Of a DNA stretch of 64,000 nt, positions 32,698-46,074 are shown one piece after another. The position numbers and the translations under genes were made by a program. Below the pieces are notes generated by a model. It was not told where the DNA came from. It did no database searches and worked only from the letters and a program-made list of their open reading frames with translations. Position 1 is the first letter of the stretch, and every line of letters starts with the position of its first letter. This stretch comes from Rhytidiadelphus loreus (lineage: Eukaryota > Streptophyta > Bryopsida > Hypnales > Hylocomiaceae): contig OX344764.1 of assembly GCA_947034895.1 (NCBI GenBank), positions 20,212,001-20,276,000 on the forward strand, written 5' to 3'.

Positions 32698-35600
32698 ATG
32701 GCGGCGTCGGAGGAGATGAGCTCGTTGTTTCCGATTTTTATCTTGTCGGTGCTGGGGTTGTTCGTCGTGCCGTGGACACTGTATCGGATCTCCACGGCAG
32801 CCAGTGGCAAGGGCAAGAATTTGCATTGTCGCTGCTCCGAGTGTATGCGCTCGCCCAAGTACCAGACGTCAGTACTGAAGCAGGTTCATTATGGATTGAC
32901 CTTTTCTCTACTCTGAGGATCTGGACTTTGATCTGTCGATAAGTAAGTAGCTCGGATGGAAGTCTTTTGGCCAATCTAGGATTAGGGCAGGAAAAATTGG
33001 TATTTCATGAGTAGCGAGGATTTGGAAGGTGAGGTTATGAAACCCTATGGCACTGGGATTGGGAAGATTTTGGCTGTGACCGAGTGAAGATCCTCTAGAT
33101 GCGTCGTTTTAGACCCTTGGAGTGGTTTTGTAGTGGTTTTGAATACAAATTGTGTGTTTGGTGCAAGGATTAGGGTTTATAGTCAAATAGAATGTCATGA
33201 GGGTTTGTTGAGAAGACGGAGAGGCAATAATACCAAGTCGCGGTGTGGAATATACTGCGGTAGTAGTGTCTTTGGGGGGTCAGAAGACCTCGAGTGTTAT
33301 AGAATTTGTGCCGAGTTTGTGGATCAGAGTTGGACAGAGATTAGGGTTTATCATCAAACAGAGCATCAGTAGGGTATGTTCAGAGGGAGGGAGCACAACA
33401 CGAAGTTACGAGTGTGGATAGTGTCTTCTGGGGTGGAGTGCTACTCAGGAAACTCCCAGTGTGTCCCTATGGAGAGAACTTGTACTAGGGGTGCACATTC
33501 CGGGGAGGCGGGGCGCGGCGGCTTGCACTTTGAAGCCTGGTAAATGGGATGGCTTTGTCTAGATGAGGTGTTTAGGGTTTAGGCCCTAGAAATAAATCCT
33601 CTTAAGGGACTGACTGTGACTCGCCAATGAATTGCAGATAGGGAGGGTATCAACGTTCAGCAATGTAACATTAATGTTGATGTGGATAATCATGGCGTTC
33701 CTTGTCTACTACATCAGGGCCAGTACTCAAGAGGTAACCTGTTTCTCCCTCCCTCCCTGTCGTCTATATTAGGGAGCTTATCATTTTGGCGTAGTTTCTA
33801 TGAAGCATGTAAAGTAGAAGATACTGGACTTTAACCAATTTGTAGGAGTGTGATTACATTGGGAGATTGGTATAGAGCTGTGGAGAGGTTTTTGTGTACA
33901 AGGTACCAAATTTGTGGAAACCAAATTTCATCACAACGTGTGAAGTTCTTATGCAATCATTCAAAGTGGGAAATTGTAGACCGCTATTGAAGGGACAGTA
34001 GACAATCTCAATTCGTTCAATGATCAGTGGGCGTAGCATTTGGTCAAGTCATGCGTACTCTCAGCTTGCCAATCAAAAGTATGAACAGATGAATTCTGAT
34101 GCTAAAATAGGAGACGAGATCCGGTCCCTAAGATATAGTATCCTCGACTTTATGGCTTTCAGAAAAGTTCTTAGCTGGAGATGTTAGCGTGAATGGATAA
34201 TCATAACTAATTTGTGTGCTGCCGATGCAGAACCAGGTCTTCGAACCCTTTTCAATTCTTGGATTACAATCAGGCGCCACGGATGCTGACATCAAGAAGG
34301 CTTACAGAAGATTATCTATTCTTTATCACCCTGATAAAAATCCAGATCCTGGTGCGCATATTTTTCATTTTGGTAGTTTAGGGCATCATCGTTTTAACGT
34401 GAGCTGTGGGTTGTCATCCGATTGAGTTGGTTCTGTTTAAAGAATTGAAAAGTGTTCATTTCTGGGGTATAGTTCATGAGAAAATTATATGTGTTCGCAA
34501 TTTTGACTTCCTTCTCTTTTGCCCCACTGCCTTGCGTGCAGAGGCAAACAAGTTTTTCGTGGACTTCATTTCAAAGGCATATCAGGCTCTTACAGACCCG
34601 GTATCAAGAGAGAACTATGAGAAATATGGTCATCCGGATGGGCGCCAGGTTTGTTCCATTCTCCTATATGAAACTGGTCATGAGGAAGTAGCGAAATTTG
34701 TTATTGCAGATCATTTTTCAGCAGATTCATCTCGCAAATGTTAAATCCATGAAGCTCGGTTTTGATATTGTATTCAGTGTAAGATCTACTCGTTAAATCT
34801 GTGTTATGAGTCATGCTATCATCATCGATAATTTCCTATTGTCATCAGCAGTTTCTACGAAGGCTTGTACTTATATATTCTCACACAAGTTTGTTTGGGA
34901 CTCATTGCAGGGGATGCAAATGGGCATTGCCCTTCCTTCATTTCTTCTCAATATTCAAGGGGCAGCCAGTGGTGCTATCTTGCTGGGTTTGGTTGGGCTC
35001 GGCATTCTGCTGCCTCTTCTGATTGCTGTAGTCTACCTTTCACGCTCCTCCAAATACACTGGAAACTACGTCATGCATCAGACACTGCAGAATTATTATT
35101 ACTTTATGAAGCAATATCTTGCACCCAGGTGTGGTTTCTCACTTTCTGTAGCTTTGTGATGTCAGATTCAGTTCACATCATCGTGTGGGCATTTAGCAAA
35201 CCTCCTAACGATATCAACCCAGTTCCTTATGAAGAAATACACTTTATGTTTAGCCTTTCCTCCTCACACCAGGTGAATTTAATAATGTTTCATCAAATAG
35301 TACTCCTGAGGGCACCAGAGAAGTCATTAACGACGTGCTCGTCTGGTCATTGCAGCAAAGTATTAGAGGTTTTAGTGAAAGCCCAAGAGTTTCTGGAGAT
35401 GCCAGTTAGACGCCAAGATGATGAACCGCTCCAAAAGCTATTCCTAGTTGTTCGAAGTGAACTTAACTTGGATCCCAAAAACCTCAAGCAAGAGCAAGCA
35501 AAATTCTGGAAAGGTCATCCTGCATTGATTAAGGTGCGAGTTTTTAACAGTAAAGGATGGAAGTACTCTGGCATCTTCTGGGACAGCTCAATGCACTATA

Positions 35601-37918
35601 AATATATTTCATTTGCAGAGGAATCAGACACAACTGAAAACAGCACAACGAAAAGGAAAAGAGCACTGTATGCTTTTATTTATCCCACAGTGAGGTTGTT
35701 TAAAATCTACAGTGAGAATGCGAGTTGTATATCTTGTTTCAGTTTAGTTAAATTTCTATTTATCTTTTACTGGATTTAGAAGGATTTACTGTTTGAAATC
35801 CTGATGTTTTTCCTCTGCATGTACATTGTGGCAGACAGAGTTGCTACTCTTAGCCCAGTTGACCAGAGAGTCTAGCAGTGTGCCCGCTGCTTTGAGAGCC
35901 GACTTTCAACAAGTTCTTCGATACACTCCCCGTCTTCTTGAGGAACTCATGAAGGTACTCCTGCTGTTTTGAGTATTTTACTTAGCGCCTGCACGTGTAC
36001 ATGGTTGATGAACTTTCTTCTTACAGCTTAGGTGATGTTTAGTTTTACTGTTATTGCAAGGTAATCTGTTAACTAATTGTTCCAAAGCCGAGCTCCACAA
36101 GTATGGCGTATTTCCTGTTAGCATTCTTTCAAGTGTTGCGCTTCCATGACTGGCTTTGCTCGTATTAAATCATTTTTTTCAGTACGTGCAATAATTTGTT
36201 AGTTATGGTTAGGGACTTGGTCCCTGAACATTTGTATTTTTAAGTATGTCTGAATGTGACAATTTTGGCAGATGGCAGTAGCAGCCCGAAATGCTGAGGG
36301 TCACGGTTGGTTGCGACCCGCCCTTGGGGTCATGGAGCTCTCTCAATGCATCACACAGGTATCAGTTGTTTTGACCCTCATTGTCTCAAACGCTCCCTGC
36401 ATCATGAGTATGCTTGCAGCGTTAGTACCAAGAAGAAGGTTACCTCTTTTGATTAGAAGTTTAAGGAAACTGCAGCAAAGCCTCTCTACTGTCCTAACTT
36501 TGAATGGATAAGTCTCTAAGGGACTACTATGTATTTTCTTGTTCGCAAGTTCGTCACATTTTGGCCAATGCAATGCATATGGATATCTAAATGCAGCTAC
36601 TTAGAGGTCTGCTTCACCATCCTATATGGACAGGGGCAGAGCACATTGAATTAGGGAAGTTGGTTCTTGTTATTTTCTCATAACAGAAAGCAATGAATAT
36701 TCTACCTTGTCACCTTTTTGCAGGCTGTTCCATTGAGTGCAAGAAAGTCGTCTGCGGCATCAGCAGCCGGTGACGGGGTTTCACCATTTTTGCAATTACC
36801 ACACTTCAGTGAAAATATTGTGAAGAAAATTGGTCGCAAGGTAATCATGACTATTCTATAGAGTTCCAAGTTCAATCTATTTAGAAGTGAGTCATCGTCT
36901 GTTTTTTACAGTCGTTTATAGAATCTTTACGTGGGGTACCTTCTTGGGTGGATTCCTCCTTTCGCTCCTGCTTCTACACAATCAGCGCAATACATGTACG
37001 AATTTGGAAGTTTATGTAAATTGGCATGACATCACATATACTAATTAAATCACCATGCTTGTACAGAAAATCCGTACTTTCCAGGAGTTGCGAGACATGA
37101 GCCTTGAGGACCGCAGAGAGATTCTAATAACAGCAGCGGGCTTTTCAGAGGACGAAGCAAAAGATGTTGAAGCGGTGCTGGAGGTTATTCCTAACATCAA
37201 TCTTGACGTCGTCTGTGAGACTGAAGGGGAAGAGGGTGTTCAAGCCGGAGATATAGTCACTTTGAAAGCCTGGATTACCTTGCAGCGACCAAACGGCCTT
37301 GTGGCTTGTCAGCCACATGCTCCTCATTTCCCTTACCCAAAAGATGAACACTATTGGTTGTTACTGGCTGATACACAAGCGAATTCTGTGTGGGTGTCGC
37401 AACGTGTTACGTTCACAGATGAAACCGCGGCCTTATCCGCTGCCTCAAAAACCATTCAAGAATCCTTGGAGGGGACTGGGGCAGATGACAGCGAAGTTGC
37501 CAAGGCGGTTCTCGCTGCAGTGGAGAAAGTGAAATCGGGCTCTCGCCTTGTAATGGCTAAGTTTCAGGCCCCTGCAGAAGGGATTTACAACTTAACTTCA
37601 TTTTGTCTCTCAGACACCTGGATTGGCGTGGACCGAAAGGTGAACATCAAGCTCAAGGTGTTGAAGAGGAGCAGAGCTGGCACGCGTGGTGGCCTGGCCA
37701 GTGAGGAGAGCCCATTGTTAGAGGAAGGCTCGGAGGAAGAGGATGAGGATGCGAATGCTAACGGCGACTTCGATGAAGACTACGAAAGTGAGTATAGTGA
37801 AGATGAAGAAGAGCAAGAGGGGGGGGAAGAGTTGAAAGCCAAAGCAAAGGGCAAGAAGCATAATGATTCTTTAGAAAAAACAGACGGAGGTGGCTTATCT
37901 GATGGTTCGGCTGAATAG
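32698..37918 (+). CDS. ERDJ2: SEC63-type J-domain protein of the ER translocon (ERdj2-like)
   Basis: This encodes a predicted 693-residue ER membrane co-chaperone that recruits BiP to the Sec61 channel for protein import. Ten exons with GT-AG borders: 32698-32883, 33638-33733, 34231-34351, 34542-34648, 34911-35128, 35356-35533, 35835-35954, 36272-36358, 36724-36840 and 37067-37918. Membrane segments lie at about residues 11-29, 72-88 and 189-213. The J domain is at about 98-163, with HPD at 127-129 facing the ER lumen between membrane segments 2 and 3. Two Sec63/Brl regions follow, with the typical [32 protein letters not shown] and [14 protein letters not shown] segments. The C-terminus (from about 623) is very acidic, matching the tail that binds Sec62 in other species. 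Length and exon phases match plant ERdj2 (about 690). It converges with the SMI1-like gene. Confidence 0.97.
33171..33490 (+). repeat. Imperfect tandem duplication in SEC63 intron 1
   Basis: Two diverged units of about 150-165 bp lie at about 33171-33330 and 33340-33490. Each begins GATTAGGGTTTAT, then carries AGGGT(T/A)TGTT, GTGTGGA(A)TA and TAGTGTCTT. They are non-coding and sit within the first intron, where plant genes often carry expression-enhancing sequences. Confidence 0.6.
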
Positions 37919-39676
37919 ACTTCCCATTTTTTTTGGTATGGTTTAGCGATTTCGGGGGTGTCAGAGCTCTCGAATTCAGGTGCGAGATTTCACGACCTCG
38001 TTCTACTTTGGGCCCGCGTGATTCTGAGCCCCAGAATCTCGCTCCAGAAATACTACCCTTACTTAGAGTTTTCAACTCCTGTTGGGGAGGTACCCTCCTC
38101 TTGTGGAACGGAAAGCGCACTCTCTGACACCCCTTATTGTTAACCTTGTTTTGGGTGCAAACTGACATGGTTCTCTTGCATTTGGTGAAACGGGATGGAC
38201 ATCTGTTGAAATAGAAGTCCGTGAATATTTACACACATGCCCAGGACCGGTATGCTTTCTTTGCTGAACTCTAACCTCGCTGGTTGTACTAAGGGTATGC
38301 TCTTCGTCAACGTTGATGTTTTTGACGTGGCCTGTATATATCTCCGGAGCAATATGAGCAAGAGTACAACTGTGAGCGATTGTATAGAATTCATAATATC
38401 GTTCATGCTCTACATGCCATGTTCATGTTTAAGCCATCTTTATTGTGCATCCTCCATGGGAATGCTCTTCATGACATTTCGGAAAGCTTTTGGGACACTC
38501 TAATTCTACTCAAACTCTTGTTATAAAAATCACGAAATTACTTGTACTCTCCGAAACAAAGTCATGATGTTTCATTTTCATATGAACGTGAGATTCAAAT
38601 TCTCAATGAACTCAAAAGAAAATCTGGACAAGTCGAATTGGATTGTTCTTAAAAGAACCGGCAATGCTCATCATTCATAGGAAGACCACGATGTAATCAG
38701 ATCGACAGAGGAAGCTAAGGAAACCGATGGGTGATCTATCATCTTGGACAATCAACTCAAATTGGAATCAAATAACAGTTCGATCTGGTCTTCTGACTGA
38801 AAATGCAGAATTACTCCCCGCAAAAACTGTGATTGCAAACCTCAAAGTGATCAAATTGTCGAGGGAGAAAGACAGAAAAGGGTTGGAAATTAAAATGACG
38901 TTTGACAACAAAGATTGCTTTTCGGAGTGAATAGAAGTACTTTATTGAAGCATACTGCTCTCAAAATGTACTGCCATATGAAGAGCTTCAATAACTGCAA
39001 TGCTGTAAAGAGCCCCGTTTGGGTAAATCGTCTAAACACCTCGCCCAAATGTTGGACACCACTATCTTAAACATGGGCTCCCTGACCCACAAGCATGACT
39101 ACGATCTCCGACACTCCGTACATCTATATTCCCGTCTGTAAAAGGGGTCGATATACTCATCTAGTTGTGACGATATGCTACACAATGTTAAAGAGTCCTA
39201 CATTGACTTTAGAAAAAAACAAAAAAATGCATGAAACTCGAGAAGGTCCAATTGTGGAGTACTTCTGTCAAAAGAGCATACGGTATTCGGATATACAGAA
39301 GATTACAAAATTCACAATGAAGCCAGAAACCTCTCTGACGAAATGCTACTAGGTTTCTTAACAGATACAGTTGGATTGCATACTGAAGTAGCACCTGAAC
39401 ATTTGTCGCAGCAATCCATCTCCCAGTAGATTGTTACATTTTGAATGCTCTGGATGAAACAATCCTTTCCGTATCTGGAGCCGATTCATTCCAAGAAAGC
39501 GACACCAAATTGGCATGCAAGGATACGTTCCTGCAAATTACAAAAGCAACGTAAGACCAACCGTAGTTACTCCAACGTTCATTTACACAAATTATGTATG
39601 CATTCTGCGTCAGACATAAAATCCATTATGCAATTGAGGCATGCACACTCAGGAAGCACCCTATCAATTGGCCACC
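37919..39676. other. Convergent 3' intergenic region between SEC63 and the SMI1-like gene
   Basis: It holds the 3' untranslated parts of both flanking genes. The first roughly 250 bp after SEC63 are relatively GC-rich. A small open frame at 38727-38930 (67 codons, starting MGDLSSWTI) has no recognised motif and is not called as a gene. Confidence 0.5.
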
Positions 39677-41437
39677 TTAGTTGAAAAGAGCGCTCAGGCC
39701 CATTGTCATGGTTTCAGTGACATCTGGGACACTCCATCCGGCCTTTTTGAGTGAGATAGAAAGGAACTCGACTTCCCGGGCTAAGGAAACCAGAACTCCC
39801 TGCATACACCCAAACATCTCCATGAACACCGAGAAAACATAGATGTCATAGACACTTGAGGTCCTTCTAAAAAGTTTGGAATTCAATTCTCACAACTTCG
39901 TACGTCTATCCAGTGAGTAAATTTATTGCAGACAGAGAAAAGAAATGCAAGAGAAATCTTCAGAAAGACGGAGTTGGGATTACACACTAGAGTTTCTCAC
40001 CTGTGCGTCTAGCTGCTGACTCCAACGCCGTGACGGAGACTTGGAATCTATCATGTCGTTTATATCATCCTTTTGCCAACCGCCCTTCTGAAGAACTAAA
40101 GATATTTCATCAAGGTACCCGTTCAACCATTTCGAAGACTTCACTTCTTTTCTCTCTTTCTCTTCAAGAAGCTTCTTCACGGGATATACCCGAGGCTTCG
40201 CTACATAGGCATCTGATCTCTGGGGAGAAAAAGAACCATCACCTCGAGAAGCAATTTGTTTGAGCACCTTCTCAGCGAGATCGCTCCAAAATTCAATGTG
40301 TCGAGAACTCCGGGAGGACCATGGGACCATAGAGAGCCTCATCAAGGTCTTTGGAGGAAGGGGTTTCTCCACAATGTAAGGATAATTCATAATGTCATCC
40401 GGGCTTTCGATTGCCAGTTGAGAGTCAGGTTCATGTGATCGATGATCGAAACTTCTCGAGAAGCTTAATTGTCGGCTTGTGCTCCTGCCGGAATTTAACC
40501 GCCCAAAGCCTGCATACTGAAGCTTTTCTTCGCGCGGAATCACCAGAAATTCGATGTTTTGGGCAAGGGAGTCCAGACTTCGACCCCATGACTCACCCTG
40601 GCCACTGGAAGTCCCAGATCCTGATGCTTCCGAGGAATCAGTCCCTGATGATGAGTTCGAGCTACGGTGCAGATAATCAAGGTCTGCATGGTGCAGGTGC
40701 TTACTATTGTGTTCACAGGCTTCACCCTGGAGGATTTTTTCAGTTCTAAAACTTCCCATATCATACATCAAGTCTCCAAACTCGAACTTATGTGTAAGAA
40801 AAGCTTTACGGTTGAAAAAATCAGCGACGTCGTACCCGCAGTACACTGCACTCTTCTGGTATACAAAGAATACAGGATTGCTGGCAAGACTTGGCGAAGA
40901 CGGTACGTAGCAATGACCGTAAATAGGGACAAGGATTGGGGATCTGCGTAAAGCAAAGCGAGCATAATTGACCGCTTGCTTGATGTCCGATGGCCTTGGA
41001 CCCCATCCTTTCCACCAGAAGCTTGAACTGGCGACTTGATGTAGAAGACCAACTATAGGTAGGTTGATCCGCATGCGCAGGTGGTGAGGACTATCAGCTC
41101 GCCAATTGGGAAATCCCGCTCCAACAGGTAGACCAGCTTCGAGTATCCCTTTCAAATCTGGCGGAAATGTGAATCCATGTGTTGCTTCGATCCTCTCAAA
41201 CTCTTCGCATGAGAGACCTTCGGCTATGGGAACTTCGCATTCTTTTAATTTGTCGATAACACTGCGGGCGTACGCAGAGAAGGAGAAGAAAACCCGGCGG
41301 GTACCTGGTGGGGTAACAGGACCTGCACTCGCGCGCGCGGACAAGCGCTTGAGACCTGCGAGATGCGCTTGATGATTCTTAGTAGGGGTTCCGCCTTTCG
41401 ATAGGTCTCCTGGAACATTCTCCGCAACATCCAACAT
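39677..41437 (-). CDS. SMI1/KNR4-like plant protein (519 aa)
   Basis: Two exons: 41437-40001 and 39799-39677, joined in phase at ...LDAQ|GVLVS with GTGAGA donor and TATGCAG acceptor. The central part resembles the plant-specific SMI1/KNR4-fold family, with FSAYARSVIDKLKECEVPIA, GFTFPPDLKGILEAGLPVG, FPNWR, INLPIVGLL, FWWKGWGPRPSD, PILVPIYGHCYVPSSP and a CGYDVADFF segment. SMI1/KNR4 domains act as protein-interaction modules; in yeast Knr4 links signalling to cell-wall synthesis. The function of the plant members is not established. A Ser/Gly/Thr-rich, probably disordered stretch (about residues 265-300) separates this from a helical C-terminal part that ends KKAGWSVPDVTETM, the conserved family tail. 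The start chosen is the ATG opening the frame; upstream residues before FSAYAR are poorly conserved. No membrane segment or signal peptide. Confidence 0.9.
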
Positions 41438-44400
41438 TGTGCAGTGTCTCCCTCTAAAGTTCTCACCAAAACTCTTCTGAGATATATTCCGTTCTAAATC
41501 GCTTTGCTATTGTATTCGCTGAGGACCACAACGAAACCTTAAGCCCGTCATGTTGAACTCACTCTCAAAAATCTGTGGACATTTCCTTGCTACAACAGAA
41601 GCGATGCCATGTCCCTTTCCCCAGCTTCTAAAATGTTCTACCTATGCTTCGTTTCTTGATCTACTTTTCCATTTCCATTTTACTAATGAAGAAATCCTTC
41701 CGGAATACTGAGAGATTGAAAAACGACTACTACACCATCAAACACTCCTCAGTCGTCGTCATCGATTCAAACAACATAGAACGCCTTCATTCCACCACAA
41801 CCAATTTGTAGAAACCTGGACAATCATGCCAAGACTCCAATGTGATTAAATGACTACAGCTTCACCACTTGCCTTCACAATTCTTTCACAACTGCTCTTG
41901 AAGAATGCGCTACCACAGTAAACGCAGTGAACTGCAACAGACGAACTGTGTATTACAATTCAGTTCCACAAGTTGGAAGATAAGTTCCAAGGGTCGACAA
42001 TCTGATCAATTGGATCTAACAAGATGATAGTCATGTACTCACATATTATCCAGGTATGTCCATTCAGAATTAAATGAACATAACTCAACTCATTCAATCT
42101 GACGAATTCAAAGTGCAGATTGTCACCCATTCTGGGATGTAGTCACGCCAGCGCTGACAACCTTGCAGTTAAGCTTAATCTTCTTCTCATATGGACGCTC
42201 TAGCGATTCTAGCAAAGAACAACTTTCGATAATTCTGATGACTTCGGTTAATTTAGATGCGGCATGGGCTACTTTGGAATAAATGAGCTCCAAGAGGAGA
42301 TAGACTGACTTCTGGGTGAATATAAAGAGAAACAAATATCCATCACGCTTATCCCGTATACTAAGGCATAAACTTCGACATTCCGATGAGGTGAACTTCA
42401 GTGAAGAGTTTATGAAGTATATTGTCCTCCAAAGCAACTAACATCCTTGATCTTGATTGCACTTAAAACTAGATTTACAGGTTCATTTATGGAGGGGGGA
42501 ATATAAATATTAAAAAAGATGACACATTCGCCAGCTTTGGTACAGCTGGCTGGGGCTGGTAGAAACTTTTGACACGTTCCTCTCTGTACCGAGGTTAGAA
42601 GCAACAGTACAAATCGAATATTGAAGTTGTTGTCGGATATTAAAGCATCCGATCTAATTTGAATAAGTCGACCAAGTCCACTTTCGTAAACATGCTTCGG
42701 GGCAACATGCTTTTGACATAACATCCTCAAACTCAAGGAGAAAAAAGTAACGGCATTCCATCTTGTTGATCTTAGATCTAGCGCAAACAAACGAATCTTG
42801 CCTTTCTCTTAAGAGAGCCTTGGTACAGGACCGTAACATAGAGAGGATCATCCAGGTCCCTCCACAAGATGAGACAATGGAATATTTGAGAAGAGATCTC
42901 CGATAGATAACCGTTGAGTGTCATTGCGGATTCCATTTGTGCATCGTCATACGCAGTTTGGCTTCCTGACAGATATTAGAGTTCGTTATGTGGATTGTGA
43001 AAATTATTGCAACGACAGATTGACAACATGTTTAGGGTTGAGTACCTGTTCTAAACAACCGCTATTTCACCATTGAAGAACAGTGTCGTCATGTCCAGCA
43101 AGCCGTGTTGAAAGATCCGCCATTCTCAACTACCTTTCCCTGTGTAGGATGCTCAGTTATACAGCCACACAAATGTACTGGCAATCGTCGACTGCTGCTT
43201 CCGCGTGACAAAAAACTTGTACTCTTGTACTCGGATCCTGTTCCGTAGGCCAAACTACCCCCCTGCACCGTCAACAAATCTGAGTACCAATTTCCAGATT
43301 ATCTATAGGTTATCCTTCTCACAGATTCAGTCGATTACAAGTCTATCAATCTTACTTATATCAAATGACTAGCCATACGCAGCGATGTGACGCTAACTTC
43401 CTATCCCCGCTAACAGACACGTCACAGAACCACAGGCTACAAGTGAACATGAATCGCTACAACAATCTCTCAAGCTCGAGAAGAAGCAATATAATTTGTC
43501 GCAGAGACTGTACTAAACTCAATATCACATTTGATATTGCCACTGACTCCGGGAACGACAAGGGAGTACTTCAAGGTATCACAACGGAATTGCTGCCAAA
43601 TAAACAATTGTCAATCTCACTCCGAGTTCCTATTTATTGGTGAAGGACTCGGAATAGAAATAGAGACTACAGTGCACATGAATCTCTCAAGCTCAACAAG
43701 AAGCAATAAAGTCCAAGCACCTACTAGCGCCACTTTCTTTTGCTTCTACAATCACCTATGGTCAAATTTCATCCTTTTTTTTTCAAGGGTATTAAAGACT
43801 CCAAAAGAAATCCAACCCAAATTGTTCCATAATTTTGTGAATATTCAAAGTTGAAAGTATTAGGTACCTACACATGTCACTAGATCATTAAATGAATACC
43901 CTTAAAACCCAAAATGCCATAACTCTATAACTCCCATTAATTGTCTCAAGGAGCTCTCCAACTCCTATTGGTTGCTCTTGAAAACTTACGGCTGTTTCGG
44001 GTGACTTATGAGTGACCATTCAAGGTCCAAAGGGCCAGACGTAGATGGCGAAGGAAAAAAAATGGCTCAATTGTGTGTAACTGCCTTACATTTGACCAAA
44101 GAGGATTTCCTTAGAGTAGCCTTGCACAATGACAATTACAAGACAGACGATCTCAAGAGCCAGAGTTTCTCATTCCTACATACCGCACATCCAGCTTAAA
44201 CAAACTTGTGAAAGTCTCTGGCAAATATGTAGGAAAGAAAAGTCGGAGGCGGGCCTGACAGACTGGCCATGGCAAGAAACGAAATGTAATGTAATCCTGA
44301 TTAAATAGCTGAGCCGTAACCTCGCCACGCAAATCACGGAACCTAAACAGATCCTCTAGCAATTCGGTAAATCGAAATTAAAGATCAGCTTTGCAAAGAG

Positions 44401-45600
44401 ACTGAGAAATTTCGAGAGAAGGCCTGCTTGGCTCTGGCTATGTTTTGCTTGCCTCCAAAGCGCTAAATGGAGTACACACACGAAAGCCATGAAAAAGCAC
44501 TGCGCCGATTCGTATTCCGACTGTCCACTAGCTGGGACCGACGGGGAAATCTCATCAAAGAGGCATCGAAGGCAAATTACAATCGTGAAAAACGATCACA
44601 CGTCGTCCCGAAACTTCCCACTGCCCTAAAACCGTTGTTTCAGAGGCTTTCTGGAGATACTCCCGAATTTTCTGATTGAAAGAACTAGAGGCTACCAGGG
44701 AACAGGAATCGCTGTATCAAATCCTTAAGCTCGAAGAGAAGCAGTAGATTTCGCAGCAGAGACTGTACTCCGGTAGTAACCATAGCAATATCAATGTCAC
44801 TAAGATAGACGATCTGAAGAGACAGTGAAGAAGATTCTCACGTCGTCCCGATGCATCGCCACTCCCCTTCCCAAAAAAAAAACTATCCCCCAACCTTCCT
44901 CCTTAATTTCTAATTCAGAAGTCTACATCACATTGAGAATGAATCTATGAGCAACCGTGAGAAACACAACGAATAGCTCCAAAAAATACAAATACCAATC
45001 GCACTCCACGTTTCACATAATTCCGCAACCAACTCTTGGAGCACCTGTTCAGTACCGAATTTGGTCACTCCGTTGGCCAGCACCACCAATTTCGACACGC
45101 ATGCAGGTATCGATAAGTTCTAAAGAAAGCAAGCTCACAAATATAGACCAAAAGATTCTTCACTGCACGTTCTCCCCGGCCGAAAAAGCTAAAGAAAAAC
45201 ACCGAGCTAAAGGCGACTTCCAAAAAACGACCAAGAAATAGCCAAACAAACCACCGATCGGAGGAAAATTATATACCTCTGAATTGCAACATTTGGTAGG
45301 CTGTGGCAGGAGTCATCGGCGCACGGAAATCACTGTGCAAGGAAAACAGCTAGTAGTAGAAACAGCAACAAAATGGAAAAGCCAGCCACGGTGCTATTGA
45401 GTTAGCGATGGTGCAGAGGAAGCTCTCCCAGGCGACATGACTCTCAACTTTTACTAAGCTTCCAGCACTACACTGGTGCTGCAAGATGAAGTGGGGAACG
45501 GGATGATTGGGAACGTGTTCCAGAATGGGGAACTCTGGAACGGCCACTTTGTGACGTTAGATCGACCGCTAATTTTTTAACACGGAGCCCGAGGGGCAAG
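41438..45600. other. Less AT-rich region upstream of the SMI1-like gene
   Basis: It is visibly richer in G and C than the repeat DNA on its right, with no long ORF. It may contain the promoter and a long, intron-containing leader of the minus-strand SMI1-like gene; this is inference. Short minus-strand frames at 42123-42851 and plus-strand frames at 43365-45241 lack known domains. Repeated coiled-coil fragments within it are listed separately. Confidence 0.4.
43430..44860 (+). pseudogene. Repeated fragments of a coiled-coil reading frame
   Basis: Three diverged plus-strand copies encode a related motif. 43432-43519 reads QATSEHESLQQSLKLEKKQ then SQRLY. 43665-43711 reads SAHESLKLNKKQ. 44687-44775 reads KELEATREQESLYQILKLEE then QRLYS. 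DDLK(S/R)Q follows at 44149-44163 and again near 44812, and a CACGTCGTCCCGA segment recurs at about 44599 and 44839. All copies carry stops. They look like duplicated, dead exon fragments of a coiled-coil gene; the parent gene is not in the window. Confidence 0.4.
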
Positions 45601-46074
45601 GTTTAAGTACAAAAAGGCCGAATCCCAAAATTAATCAATTGGTGAGAAATCTTTTTCTTTTTATCTTTTTTCAAATAATTTGAAAAAAAGAATACAAAAA
45701 TAAGTAATTCCTCCACACGAACTGCCTGGCTGGGGTCCGTGGGCGTGATCTTGGGGAGGGGGTCAGTGGGTTTTTTTTTATTTTTAATCATTTCCGAGAA
45801 GTGGCCAAGTATTTTCTTCAATACACGTGTGATACTTGGTGATATCTGCATCAAAATGAGGTGATACCCTTACCTAGGTAAAGTTTGGCCCCAGGTGGTC
45901 CTAAAATACAACAATAATCTGATTTATTATCTTGATTGAAAAGAAATTAAATTTTCATTTATGAAAAATAGCAAACATTTTTTGGTTGTAGTCAAATGGC
46001 AAAAAAAATTGAGCATGATAAAAAATACTACTTTCAGTACTTTTAGAACTTTTGGAAAGCGGTGTTCTTTATAA

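Noticed and set aside
38727..38930. 67-codon frame between SEC63 and the SMI1-like gene
   Set aside because: No recognised domain; length is within chance expectation and it lies in a likely 3' untranslated or intergenic region.
42123..42851. Overlapping minus-strand frames as a gene upstream of the SMI1-like gene
   Set aside because: Frames change without convincing splice sites and no family pattern was recognised.
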